A stretch of 45,189 nucleotides of DNA from Candidatus Alistipes merdigallinarum. Lineage in GTDB: Bacteria; Bacteroidota; Bacteroidia; Bacteroidales; Rikenellaceae. The notes under the pieces are model-generated. The model worked only from the letters and a program-made list of their open reading frames with translations, did not search any database and was not told the origin of the DNA. Of the stretch, positions 36,367 through 43,965 are shown in pieces. The stretch covers positions 1-45,189 of the forward strand of contig DWXH01000013.1 in the NCBI GenBank assembly GCA_019119305.1. Direction: 5' to 3'. Within the stretch, counting starts at the first letter, position 1, and each line of letters begins with the position of its first letter. The translations under genes were made by a program, and so were the position numbers.

Positions 36367-36382
36367 TAAAAGAGTATTTATT

Positions 36383-37213
36383 CTATTTCTGACCTATCAC
36401 AAAACGGACAGGCAAGTTAAAATAGACTGCAACGTTATTACCATTTTGTTTGGCAGGCTGCCAATCGGGCATCTGAGATACGACACGGACTGCCTCTTCA
36501 TCCAATGCACGGTCGACAGAGTTGACTACTTGAATATCATCAATTTTACCTGTCTTGGAGACCACAAATTTCAAGACTACCGTTCCTGAAACACCATTCT
36601 CCAAAGCAATCACAGGATAGATAATATTATCATTCAAGTATTTCATCAAAGCTTCCATACCACCGGGGAACATAGGAGGCTGTTCTGCTGACATAAAGAT
36701 CTCCTCTTCTTCCTCCTCTTGCGGAGTATCGAGAGCAATCTCACCTACGTCAGCGATATCCATACCGAACTCGTCATCATTACCTTTCACATCGGCAACA
36801 GAAATAGCGGTTGATGATGACAACAACTCATCCTGTGTCTTCACATCCTCTTCACCGACCTCCTCATCTTTCACGATTTTCGGAGCAGTAAACTTGATGG
36901 TACTCTTCAAAGGTGGAGGAGGTGCTGCCTCTGCTTTTTTAATAACGTCATTATTTTTTACTTCAGGGGGCGGAAGTTTCTCAAGCTGAACTGTTTGTGT
37001 CATCTCAATCTTCACCTCCTTTTCAGGTACGACATAGCGGATCAACTTGGGCAACGTTAAAACAAGTATTACAACTACAAATACGATAAGCATTGCCTTG
37101 TTGTGACGGGAAGTCGACGATTCGCGCATTCTATATGCACCGAATTCCTGATTCTTCCCATCAAAAACTAATTCGCACCACTGTTTCGAATTCAAATCAA
37201 ATTCATTACTCAT
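36383..37213 (-). CDS. tonB: TonB energy-transducing protein
   Basis: A periplasm-spanning protein (276 aa) that carries energy from ExbB/ExbD to outer-membrane TonB-dependent receptors. It has a cytoplasmic N-terminus, one membrane helix (~39-58), a Pro/Lys/Glu-rich spacer with PPPEVKNN and PPPPLKSTIKF, and an acidic stretch (EEEEE, ~168). The C-terminal TonB domain (~185-276) has FPGGMEALMKYLNDNIIYP, GTVVLKFVVSKTGKI and NLPVRFVIGQK. The N-terminal GAYRMR segment is typical of Bacteroidetes TonB. It lies 20 bases after the second exbD. Confidence 0.95.
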   Translation of the reverse strand: MSNEFDLNSKQWCELVFDGKNQEFGAYRMRESSTSRHNKAMLIVFVVVILVLTLPKLIRYVVPEKEVKIEMTQTVQLEKLPPPEVKNNDVIKKAEAAPPPPLKSTIKFTAPKIVKDEEVGEEDVKTQDELLSSSTAISVADVKGNDDEFGMDIADVGEIALDTPQEEEEEEIFMSAEQPPMFPGGMEALMKYLNDNIIYPVIALENGVSGTVVLKFVVSKTGKIDDIQVVNSVDRALDEEAVRVVSQMPDWQPAKQNGNNVAVYFNLPVRFVIGQK

Positions 37214-37233
37214 TGCTTTTCGATTTATGTGTA

Positions 37234-37899
37234 CTAATTAGTTTGTTGTCCAAAATCACTGTTCCGTCCAAGATCGCCACCAGATTTCAAGTTTTCGATC
37301 AACCATGAATCTCCTTCTGACAACGGAACGATGGCGTAACGGCTGATGTTGCAAATCTGCATCTCATCCAAAGCATCGACCAGATTTTTGTAACTCGATT
37401 CATCCGTTCCTTTGATAGAAACCACCGGAGCACTTTCATCTTTTTTGATCTCGGTTGATTGAGCTTTAAACTCATCTTCTGTAATCTCGTGGTTCAGTAA
37501 CTTATTCTTCAGATCATTAATTTTTGCCACTACATTACTATTACGCGCTAACAAGACGGCACGCAAACCATCGGGTTCATAAGTAGTCTCCTTCAGCGAG
37601 GTATAATCCGCATAATTGGGCTCGCCAAAATAGTAATATACCTTATCGTCTTCACCCAACAGCAATGTAACGGCACGGGATGCTGCCAATTTGGTTTGTT
37701 CTTCCTCTGTCGCATCCTTCGACGGCATACTGATCTCCATCGTCTGAGGTTTACTCAGCGAGGTACACAGCATAAAGAAGGTAATCAGCAACATGTTCAT
37801 GTCGACCATAGGGGTAAAATCGACCCGAATGGTCATTTTTTTCTGTTTACCTTTCTTGCCGTCGTCCTTTCCGCTGTTATTTTCTTGAATTTCAGCCAT
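37234..37899 (-). CDS. exbD: ExbD-type biopolymer transport protein (second copy)
   Basis: A 221-aa protein with a basic cytoplasmic N-terminus, one membrane helix (~30-50) starting after RVDFTPMVDMNMLLITFFML, and a periplasmic domain. The helix contains the functional Asp of the ExbD/TolR family (PMVDMN). It is longer than classical ExbD (about 140 aa) and has an inserted region (residues ~100-165). It lies 25 bases after the first exbD and before tonB. Paired ExbD paralogues are usual in this phylum. Confidence 0.92.
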   Translation of the reverse strand: MAEIQENNSGKDDGKKGKQKKMTIRVDFTPMVDMNMLLITFFMLCTSLSKPQTMEISMPSKDATEEEQTKLAASRAVTLLLGEDDKVYYYFGEPNYADYTSLKETTYEPDGLRAVLLARNSNVVAKINDLKNKLLNHEITEDEFKAQSTEIKKDESAPVVSIKGTDESSYKNLVDALDEMQICNISRYAIVPLSEGDSWLIENLKSGGDLGRNSDFGQQTN

Positions 37900-37924
37900 A
37901 TTATTTAGATTGTGCCGACATTAA

Positions 37925-38530
37925 TTATTTATCACTTACCACTTTCAAGGTCGTTATCAGGTTATACCGGTTTTCACGAATATCCTGAAGCGACGTCATG
38001 ATCGTATTGATTATAGGGAATGGGGTCTTCTGATCGGCTTTGATTGCGATACACAGCTCCTTATTCTGTGATCTGGCATTCTTAACCCACGCTTTCAGCT
38101 GGTTATCCGTACTGTCGATCGGAATCCCGTAATCTTTCAGAACCACATCCTGCTGTTCAGTAGGAAGAGCGAGGAATGATTTCATCTGACTGATCGATAC
38201 GCCGAACGAGGGAGACAAACGGAACTTGTTAATCTCCTCATCCGAGAATGATATACCGTACTCTTCGCCCATCTTTTGCAACACGGCGACTCGGTCTTCC
38301 TGTTTATCCAGACTCATGAACACTTTACCGTTATCATCCACCAAAATCTGGAGGATATTGATTTCCGGAATTTTCGTCTCCATAACCGAAGCCGGTGTAC
38401 TCACCTGAATCGGTTCTTTCTGGATAAAGGTTGAAGTCAACATGAAGAAGGTAAGCAAAAGCACAGTGACATCACTCATCGCCGTCATGTCGATGAATGT
38501 ACTCTGTTTTTTTACTTTTACTCTAGCCAT
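37925..38530 (-). CDS. exbD: ExbD-type biopolymer transport protein (first copy)
   Basis: A 201-aa ExbD/TolR family protein. After a short basic N-terminus comes STFIDMTAMSDVTVLLLTFF with the membrane helix (~17-35). Its Asp (AMSDVTV) is the expected proton-path residue. A periplasmic domain of about 160 residues ends NRYNLITTLKVVSDK. It lies 23 bases after exbB. It differs clearly from the second copy, so the pair is not a recent duplication. Confidence 0.92.
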   Translation of the reverse strand: MARVKVKKQSTFIDMTAMSDVTVLLLTFFMLTSTFIQKEPIQVSTPASVMETKIPEINILQILVDDNGKVFMSLDKQEDRVAVLQKMGEEYGISFSDEEINKFRLSPSFGVSISQMKSFLALPTEQQDVVLKDYGIPIDSTDNQLKAWVKNARSQNKELCIAIKADQKTPFPIINTIMTSLQDIRENRYNLITTLKVVSDK

Positions 38531-38553
38531 AACGAAAAACTGTTATTTAATTG

Positions 38554-39369
38554 TTAGGCTTTGTGAGTTGCAGCATAAGTCTGAACAATGGTAAAACCTA
38601 CTTCGTCGATACTGTAAGTAAGTTTATCAATTTTACTCGAGAAGAAGTTGTAAGAAATAACGGCGAGTGCACCGGTTGCGATACCGAAGGCGGTATTGAT
38701 AAGGGCCTCAGAAATACCGGCTGACAGAGCGACTGAGTCAGGAGCACCTGCGTTAGACAAAGCGGCGAATGCACGGATCATACCGATCACAGTTCCCAAC
38801 AGTCCGACCAATGTACCCAGAGTAGTCATGGTTGCAATTACCACCAGGTTCTGTTGCAACGAAGGCATTTCCAGAGCGGTTGCTTCGTCCAATTCCTTTT
38901 GGATATTCATCAGTTTTTGGTCTTTTGCCAAAGTCGTATCTTTTTCCATCTCTTCGTATTTGGTCAGAGTCGAATAGATTACACTTGCTACACAACCTTT
39001 TTGTTTGATGCAGAGTTCACGTGCTTTTTGCGTATCATTCGCATCCAAAGCGGCTTTTACGTTTCTCACGAATTTTACGACATTGCCTTTACCTTTGGCT
39101 TGGATCAAAGCAAAGGCACGTTCAATACTCAACACGATAACCGTCAAAAACAACGTCTGAAGAATAGGCACGATAACACCTCCTTTATAGATCGTACCTT
39201 TGAAGTTTCCAGGCAGCGGGTGGTTGTTGGGGTCGTTGTTCATAAAGTTAGCGGGATCACCGAATACGAAAATGAACAAGCATAATGCTATAATAAAACA
39301 GCATACAATAACCAGAAACGCTGATTTGATGCCTTTTGCCTGTTTGAAATTTACTGACTTGGCTTCCAT
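38554..39369 (-). CDS. exbB: MotA/TolQ/ExbB proton channel protein
   Basis: The proton-channel subunit that forms the motor with ExbD (271 aa). There are three membrane helices: ~18-36 near the N-terminus, ~65-85, and a C-terminal pair around LGTLVGLLGTVIGMIRAFAA (~183-202) and EALINTAFGIATGALAVISY (~221-240) with the family's conserved Thr/Ala-rich helices. It is first gene of the Ton operon, followed by two exbD genes and tonB. Its best promoter candidate is about 470 bases upstream (39839-39869), giving an unusually long leader. Confidence 0.94.
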   Translation of the reverse strand: MEAKSVNFKQAKGIKSAFLVIVCCFIIALCLFIFVFGDPANFMNNDPNNHPLPGNFKGTIYKGGVIVPILQTLFLTVIVLSIERAFALIQAKGKGNVVKFVRNVKAALDANDTQKARELCIKQKGCVASVIYSTLTKYEEMEKDTTLAKDQKLMNIQKELDEATALEMPSLQQNLVVIATMTTLGTLVGLLGTVIGMIRAFAALSNAGAPDSVALSAGISEALINTAFGIATGALAVISYNFFSSKIDKLTYSIDEVGFTIVQTYAATHKA

Positions 39370-40187
39370 AGTGAAAAAGTTTTGAGTTTTGTTTTGTTTA
39401 AAAAAGTTTTATGTTAATTTTTAGTAAAAAAGTTTTCGTTTTCACAATCTCTCTTTCCACAAACCCTTCTCTCCTTTTTATCCATCTGTCGCCTTTCTGC
39501 CTCCCTACGCTACTCTCCATTTTCCTCCTCTCCCCCTCTCGTACTTTTGGTCTCCTTTCTGCTTATTACTTTTACCTACTCCCACTCTCTCCTTTCTCTC
39601 CTCTTCGCCCCTGTTACTTTTTTATTAATTCTTCGTATCCAAACGTCGCAGAGAGAGAACAATCTCATCATAACACTCTGTGTCCCAACGCCCTGTTACT
39701 TGATTCTACTTTCATCCCCAGACTCTCACCCAATCCCTTATCCCTCTTGACCAAAGCTCCTCCTTATTTTCCTAAAAAAGAGCTTTTTAAGATAAAAATC
39801 AGAATCGATACACTTCGCCGCAGAAAGGTATCAACCCCCAAAAGTACTAAAATTTTCAAACCTTGCAAAAAAAGTATATTCTTTTTCCGATTATATGAAC
39901 CGAACACGATATATTTCTCAAAAAACATTTCGGCTTCGATTACATTCTCGCCGCAAAAATTCATTTAACAGTTTTCGGAATCACATCTATTCGATCCTGT
40001 TTTTCTGCCACCGCGCAAATCATCTCGGAGACCAAAACTATCAGACAAAAACAGCTGATTATCAATCACATAAAATATTATTTAATGGTTTTCACGTTCA
40101 AATCTCAAAAAAATATGTACCTTAGTATTTTAATACCGCACATACGGTTTGTACACATACTAAAATGTAAACACATATAGTTCAGCC
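39370..40187. other. 818-base intergenic region with polypurine/polypyrimidine tract
   Basis: No gene here that I can support. From about 39450 to 39770 the plus strand is strongly pyrimidine-rich (minus strand purine-rich), so ORFs on either strand have biased, low-complexity products. One small minus-strand ORF (39403-39522 region, about 40 aa, after a GGAGG) is possible but very basic and unconvincing. The region carries the likely exbB promoter (39839-39869, minus) and, at the right, the sequence upstream of the steroid-reductase genes. There a weak TACCTTAG (40118-40125) could be a -7 box. Confidence 0.7.
39839..39869 (-). promoter_or_regulatory. Candidate promoter of the exbB-exbD-exbD-tonB operon
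   Basis: On the minus strand TTTG (39869-39866), 19 bases, then TACTTTTG (39846-39839) fits the Bacteroidetes consensus. Transcription from near 39832 would give a leader of about 460 bases before exbB. No better match lies closer to the gene. Confidence 0.55.
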
Positions 40188-40958
40188 ATGATACAACCCT
40201 CTACGTTCCGAATTTTTCTCTTGGTGATGTTGATTTGCGCCGTCGTCGTTTTCATCTGTCTCTATTTTGTCCGTGCCGGATACGGCATGTTACGGGACGG
40301 GAAATGGGGACCCCAAATCAACAACAAACTGGGTTGGGTGCTGATGGAAGCCCCCGTCTTTATCGTCATGTGCATCCTCTGCTTCTGTTCGCCGCGACGC
40401 GACGATGCGGTATGCCTTGTCTTTTTCGGACTGTTCCAGCTCCACTACCTGAACCGTTCGTTCATCTATCCACTCCTGCTCAAGGGACACAGTACCATGC
40501 CGATCGGGATCATCGTCATGGGCGTTGTATTCAACATCCTGAACGCCTGCATGCAGGGCGGCTGGATCTTCTATTTCGCCCCCGAAAATTACTATACGAC
40601 AGCATGGCTTACCTCTCCGCAGTTCATCATCGGAACCCTTGTCTTCTTTACCGGAATGGCGATCAACATCCATTCGGACCACGTCATCCGCAACCTGCGA
40701 AAACCCGGCGACACGAAACACTACCTGCCTCAAAAGGGCATGTTCCGTTATGTCACTTCGGCCAACTACTTCGGGGAGATCGTCGAGTGGACCGGATTTG
40801 CCATCCTCACCTGGTCGGCGGCAGGCGCGGTCTTCGCGATCTGGACTTTCGCCAACCTCGTTCCCCGTTCCGATGCGATCTACAAACGTTACCACGAAAT
40901 GTTTGCCGAAGAGCTGAAAGAGAAACCGCGCAAAAGGATTATCCCTTTTATATATTAA
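40188..40958 (+). CDS. Membrane steroid 5-alpha-reductase (3-oxo-5-alpha-steroid 4-dehydrogenase)
   Basis: Predicted to reduce the delta4 double bond of 3-oxo-delta4 steroids or bile acids to 5-alpha (allo) products with NADPH. The 256-aa polytopic protein follows human SRD5A1/2 closely. WVLMEAPVF (50-58) aligns with the WFLQELPSF region and keeps the catalytic Glu (E54), with Met in place of the neighbouring Gln. HYLNRSFIYP (86-95) matches HYFHRTFVYS with the catalytic Tyr. GMAINIHSDHVIRNLRKPGD (156-175) is nearly identical to the NADPH-binding segment, as are SANYFGEIVEW (191-201) and the RKRIIPFIY end. Three more steroid-type reductase genes follow on the same strand. The annotation as 5-alpha-reductase is strong; the natural substrate is inferred. 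Confidence 0.92.
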   Translation: MIQPSTFRIFLLVMLICAVVVFICLYFVRAGYGMLRDGKWGPQINNKLGWVLMEAPVFIVMCILCFCSPRRDDAVCLVFFGLFQLHYLNRSFIYPLLLKGHSTMPIGIIVMGVVFNILNACMQGGWIFYFAPENYYTTAWLTSPQFIIGTLVFFTGMAINIHSDHVIRNLRKPGDTKHYLPQKGMFRYVTSANYFGEIVEWTGFAILTWSAAGAVFAIWTFANLVPRSDAIYKRYHEMFAEELKEKPRKRIIPFIY

Positions 40959-41045
40959 CTCAGTTATATAATAATTAACCCGTTACGTTTTACGTTCGAT
41001 CGTTAATACACGTTAAAAAATAATCAAGAAGAAAGATACATCATT

Positions 41046-42269
41046 ATGAAAGAATCCCTGTTATTCACCCCCTGTACGATCGGCCCGCTGACACTGAGAA
41101 ACCGGACGATACGGGCTGCCGCTTTCGAAGGCATGGCTGCCGGTAACGCCCCGACCGACCTGCTCTATAATTACCACCGTCAGGTCGCTGCCGGAGGAAT
41201 CGGCATGACCACCCTCGCCTACGCGTCGGTTACCCGCAGCGGACTCTCCTTCCCCCATCAGCTTTGGCTGCGGAAAGAGATCATTCCGGGTTTGAGACGC
41301 ATCACCGATGCCATCCATGCCGAAGGCGCCGCCGCCAGCATACAGATCGGACACTGCGGGAATATGTCGCACCGGTCGATCTGCGGATGCACCCCGCTTT
41401 CCGCTTCGACCGGATTCAACCTATACTCTCCTACTTTCGTCCGCGGTATGCGACACGACGAAATCGTCGATGTGGCCAAAGCTTTCGGACAAGCCGTAAA
41501 CCTTGCCCGGGAAGCGGGTTTCGATGCCGTCGAGGTACACGCCGGACACGGATATCTGATCAGCCAGTTCCTTTCTCCCTATTCGAACCACCGCAAAGAC
41601 GAATACGGAGGTTCGCTCGAGAACCGGATGCGTTTCATGAAAATGTGTCTGGACGAGGCGATGACTGCTGCCGGAAACGACATGGCCGTATTGGTAAAGA
41701 CCAACATGAGCGACGGATTCAAAGGCGGTCTCGAGACCGACGATTGCATAGAAGTAGCACGGAACATCGAACAGTGTGGCGTCCACGCCCTGGTCCTCAG
41801 CGGAGGTTTTGTCAGCAAAGCCCCGATGTATGTCATGCGCGGACGAATGCCGATCCAATCGATGACCTACTACATGAAACAGCTCTGGCTCAAATGGGGT
41901 GTCCGCATGGCCGGACGCTGGATGATTCAAGACGTACCGTTCCGCGAAGCCTATTTTTACGAAGACGCCCTGAAATTCCGCAAGGCACTGAAGCTCCCGC
42001 TGGTCTATGTGGGCGGGCTGATCTCTCGGGAAAAGATCGACATGGTCCTCGACAGCGGATTCGAATGCGTCGCAATGGCTCGTGCGCTGATCAACGAACC
42101 CGATTTTGTCAACCGCATGAAAAACGAAGGGGAGATACGCTGCGGCTGCGACCACGTCAACTACTGCATCGCCCGGATGTATTCGATCGAAATGGCCTGC
42201 CACAAACATGTGCAGAACCTGCCGAACTGTATTCAGAAAGAGATAAACCGTGAAATGAAACGAAGATGA
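41046..42269 (+). CDS. Old Yellow Enzyme-family flavin reductase, probable steroid 5-beta-reductase
   Basis: A 407-aa FMN-dependent ene-reductase of the NADH:flavin oxidoreductase family. TIM-barrel signatures are FTPCTIGPLTLRNR (7-20), IQIGHCGN (99-106), EVHAGHGYLISQFLSPYSN (163-181) and DEYGGSLENRMRF (185-197). After residue ~350 a Cys-rich tail (CGCDHVNYC...C) recalls the Fe-S motif of 2,4-dienoyl-CoA reductase/BaiCD-type enzymes, but the FAD/NAD domains of those 640-670-aa proteins are absent. In Bacteroidetes steroid clusters such an enzyme accompanies 5-alpha-reductase and acts as a delta4 5-beta-reductase. That role here is inferred from context. It starts 87 bases after the 5-alpha-reductase and its stop overlaps the next start (ATGA). 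Confidence 0.85.
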   Translation: MKESLLFTPCTIGPLTLRNRTIRAAAFEGMAAGNAPTDLLYNYHRQVAAGGIGMTTLAYASVTRSGLSFPHQLWLRKEIIPGLRRITDAIHAEGAAASIQIGHCGNMSHRSICGCTPLSASTGFNLYSPTFVRGMRHDEIVDVAKAFGQAVNLAREAGFDAVEVHAGHGYLISQFLSPYSNHRKDEYGGSLENRMRFMKMCLDEAMTAAGNDMAVLVKTNMSDGFKGGLETDDCIEVARNIEQCGVHALVLSGGFVSKAPMYVMRGRMPIQSMTYYMKQLWLKWGVRMAGRWMIQDVPFREAYFYEDALKFRKALKLPLVYVGGLISREKIDMVLDSGFECVAMARALINEPDFVNRMKNEGEIRCGCDHVNYCIARMYSIEMACHKHVQNLPNCIQKEINREMKRR

Positions 42270-43078
42270 ACCACAACGTCACACCCCCATCTCAAGGCTG
42301 GGCTCTGGTTACCGGGGCCAGCTCGGGAATAGGTCTGCAGTACGCCCGCCAGTTAGTCGGGCGCGGTTACGCACTGGTCATCGTCAGCAACGAAGCGGAG
42401 CGTATCGCCGAGGTCGGAGAGGAGCTACAGAAAGAGTACGGCACGAAAGTCATTGCGCTTTACCGGGACCTGTCCCTACCCGATGCCGCCCGCGAACTGT
42501 TCACCTATTGCGAAGAGAACAGCCTCCCGATCGAGGTCCTGATCAACAACGCCGGGGTCTTTTTCTTCAATGACGTCGTGAGGGTCGAAACCCGTCGGAT
42601 CGAATTGATACTCGACCTGCATGTCCGGACCGTAACCCTGATGTGCCACTATTTCGGCGGTGCAATGAAAAAACGGGGCAAAGGGTACATCCTGAACATG
42701 TCGTCGATGTCGGCATGGATGCCTTTCCCGGGTATCGCCATCTACGCCGCCACCAAAAACTATCTGCACCAATTTTCCGTAGCCCTCCGCAACGAGCTCC
42801 TCGATTCGGGCGTTTCGGTCACGGTGGTCTGTCCGGGAGCCGTCGCCACGGATCTCTACAACCTGAACGAGCGATACAAACGGCTCGCTATCCGGCTCGG
42901 GATCATGATGCGTCCCGAAACCCTTGCCCGCAAAGCACTTAAAGCGATGTTTGCGCGACGCAGACGGATCATACCCGGTGCGATCAACCACCTATTCATT
43001 CCGTTGATGCAACTGCTACCCTCTTCGCTCGTACGGCTGATCAAACGCAAATCCAAATTTTACCGATATGGAGAGTAG
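42266..43078 (+). CDS. Short-chain dehydrogenase/reductase (candidate hydroxysteroid dehydrogenase)
   Basis: A classical SDR (270 aa) with cofactor motif TGASSGIG (16-23), NNAG (94-97), catalytic Ser147 and YAATK (Tyr160, Lys164). The absence of an acidic residue and the neutral loop after strand 2 (VIVSNEAERI) do not settle NAD versus NADP. A basic C-terminal tail with hydrophobic segments (IPLMQLLPSSLVRLIKRK) resembles membrane-associated 17-beta/3-ketoacyl reductases. It shares ATGA with the flavin reductase stop and overlaps the next SDR by 11 bases, so the three are one translation unit. A 3-alpha/3-beta or 17-keto reductase role on steroids is inferred. Confidence 0.85.
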   Translation: MNHNVTPPSQGWALVTGASSGIGLQYARQLVGRGYALVIVSNEAERIAEVGEELQKEYGTKVIALYRDLSLPDAARELFTYCEENSLPIEVLINNAGVFFFNDVVRVETRRIELILDLHVRTVTLMCHYFGGAMKKRGKGYILNMSSMSAWMPFPGIAIYAATKNYLHQFSVALRNELLDSGVSVTVVCPGAVATDLYNLNERYKRLAIRLGIMMRPETLARKALKAMFARRRRIIPGAINHLFIPLMQLLPSSLVRLIKRKSKFYRYGE

Positions 43079-43934
43079 ACCGCTATATATCGTTACGGGA
43101 GCCAGCGGCGGAATGGGACAGGTTCTCACAACTGAACTGCTACGCCGGGGATATCGTACGGTCATGGCTTGCCGCGACCTGAAAAAGTCGGAACCCATCC
43201 GGCAACGTATCCTGCAACGCTGTTCTGCCTCCGAGCTCGAACTGCTGCCTCTCGATCTTGCCTCTTTGGAGTCCATCCGCCAATTCGCCGAACTGCTGAA
43301 ACAACGGAACGAAACGATCGGCGTACTGATCAACAACGCGGGATCGATGAACGATTCGTTCCGGCTTTCGCAAGACGGCTACGAGATGACCGTCGCCGTC
43401 AATTACATCGGAACTGCAGCTCTGACTCTTTCACTGCTTCCGCTGATGCACTCCGGCAGCCGCATCATCAACACGCTCTCCTGTACCTACCGCATCGGAC
43501 AGGTCGGTCCGGGCTGGACGGAGATCGACAGCGCACACTTCGCTCGGTTCAAATGCTACGGCAACTCGAAACTCGCCCTTTTACTCTTTTCGCTCGAATT
43601 GGAACGAACTTTGCGCAGTCGGGGTATCGAGGTATTCGCAGCCGATCCGGGCGTCGTCGATACGGGAATGGTCACCATGCACCGGTGGTTCGACCCGATC
43701 ACCGACCTGCTGTTCCGCCCCCTGATCAAAACTCCCGAAAAGGGAGCCGCTACGGCACTAAAACTCGCGACAGACGAAACAATCGCGAAGGACGGATCCA
43801 ATACACCGAACCTCTATTGGATGGGAGAAAAACCGAAAAAAATTTCGGGACACGTATTGAACCATCCCTACCGATCCGAAATTCAGAAGGAACTTGTCCG
43901 CCTGACCGGTCTGCAAATACCTTCCGAACCGTAA
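43068..43934 (+). CDS. Second short-chain dehydrogenase/reductase, retinol-dehydrogenase-like
   Basis: An SDR of a different subgroup from its neighbour (288 aa): TGASGGMG (10-17), ACRD after strand 2 (37-40; the Arg suggests NADPH), NNAG (89-92), Ser138 and YGNSK (Tyr164, Lys168). The 26-residue Ser-Tyr spacing, longer than the classical 12-13, matches the retinol dehydrogenase/protochlorophyllide reductase branch. That branch uses lipophilic ketones or aldehydes. Its ATG lies inside the previous SDR. It is the last of four reductases in the cluster, and mscS follows after 31 bases. Substrate unknown; a hydroxysteroid is the best contextual guess. Confidence 0.82.
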   Translation: MESRPLYIVTGASGGMGQVLTTELLRRGYRTVMACRDLKKSEPIRQRILQRCSASELELLPLDLASLESIRQFAELLKQRNETIGVLINNAGSMNDSFRLSQDGYEMTVAVNYIGTAALTLSLLPLMHSGSRIINTLSCTYRIGQVGPGWTEIDSAHFARFKCYGNSKLALLLFSLELERTLRSRGIEVFAADPGVVDTGMVTMHRWFDPITDLLFRPLIKTPEKGAATALKLATDETIAKDGSNTPNLYWMGEKPKKISGHVLNHPYRSEIQKELVRLTGLQIPSEP

Positions 43935-43965
43935 CAAAAACGAAATTCATTCAAAAACTACGAAT

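Noticed and set aside
36383-37213. Acidic EEEEE stretch in TonB as a frameshift or repeat expansion
   Set aside because: The reading frame continues correctly into the TonB domain; acidic spacers are common in TonB proteins.
39764-39964. 66-codon minus-strand ORF in the same gap
   Set aside because: It spans the consensus promoter for exbB and has no recognisable features.
39411-39968. 185-codon plus-strand ORF in the gap before the steroid cluster
   Set aside because: Its product is Ser/Leu/Phe/Pro-rich, caused by the polypyrimidine tract. There is no family resemblance and a likely minus-strand promoter lies inside it.
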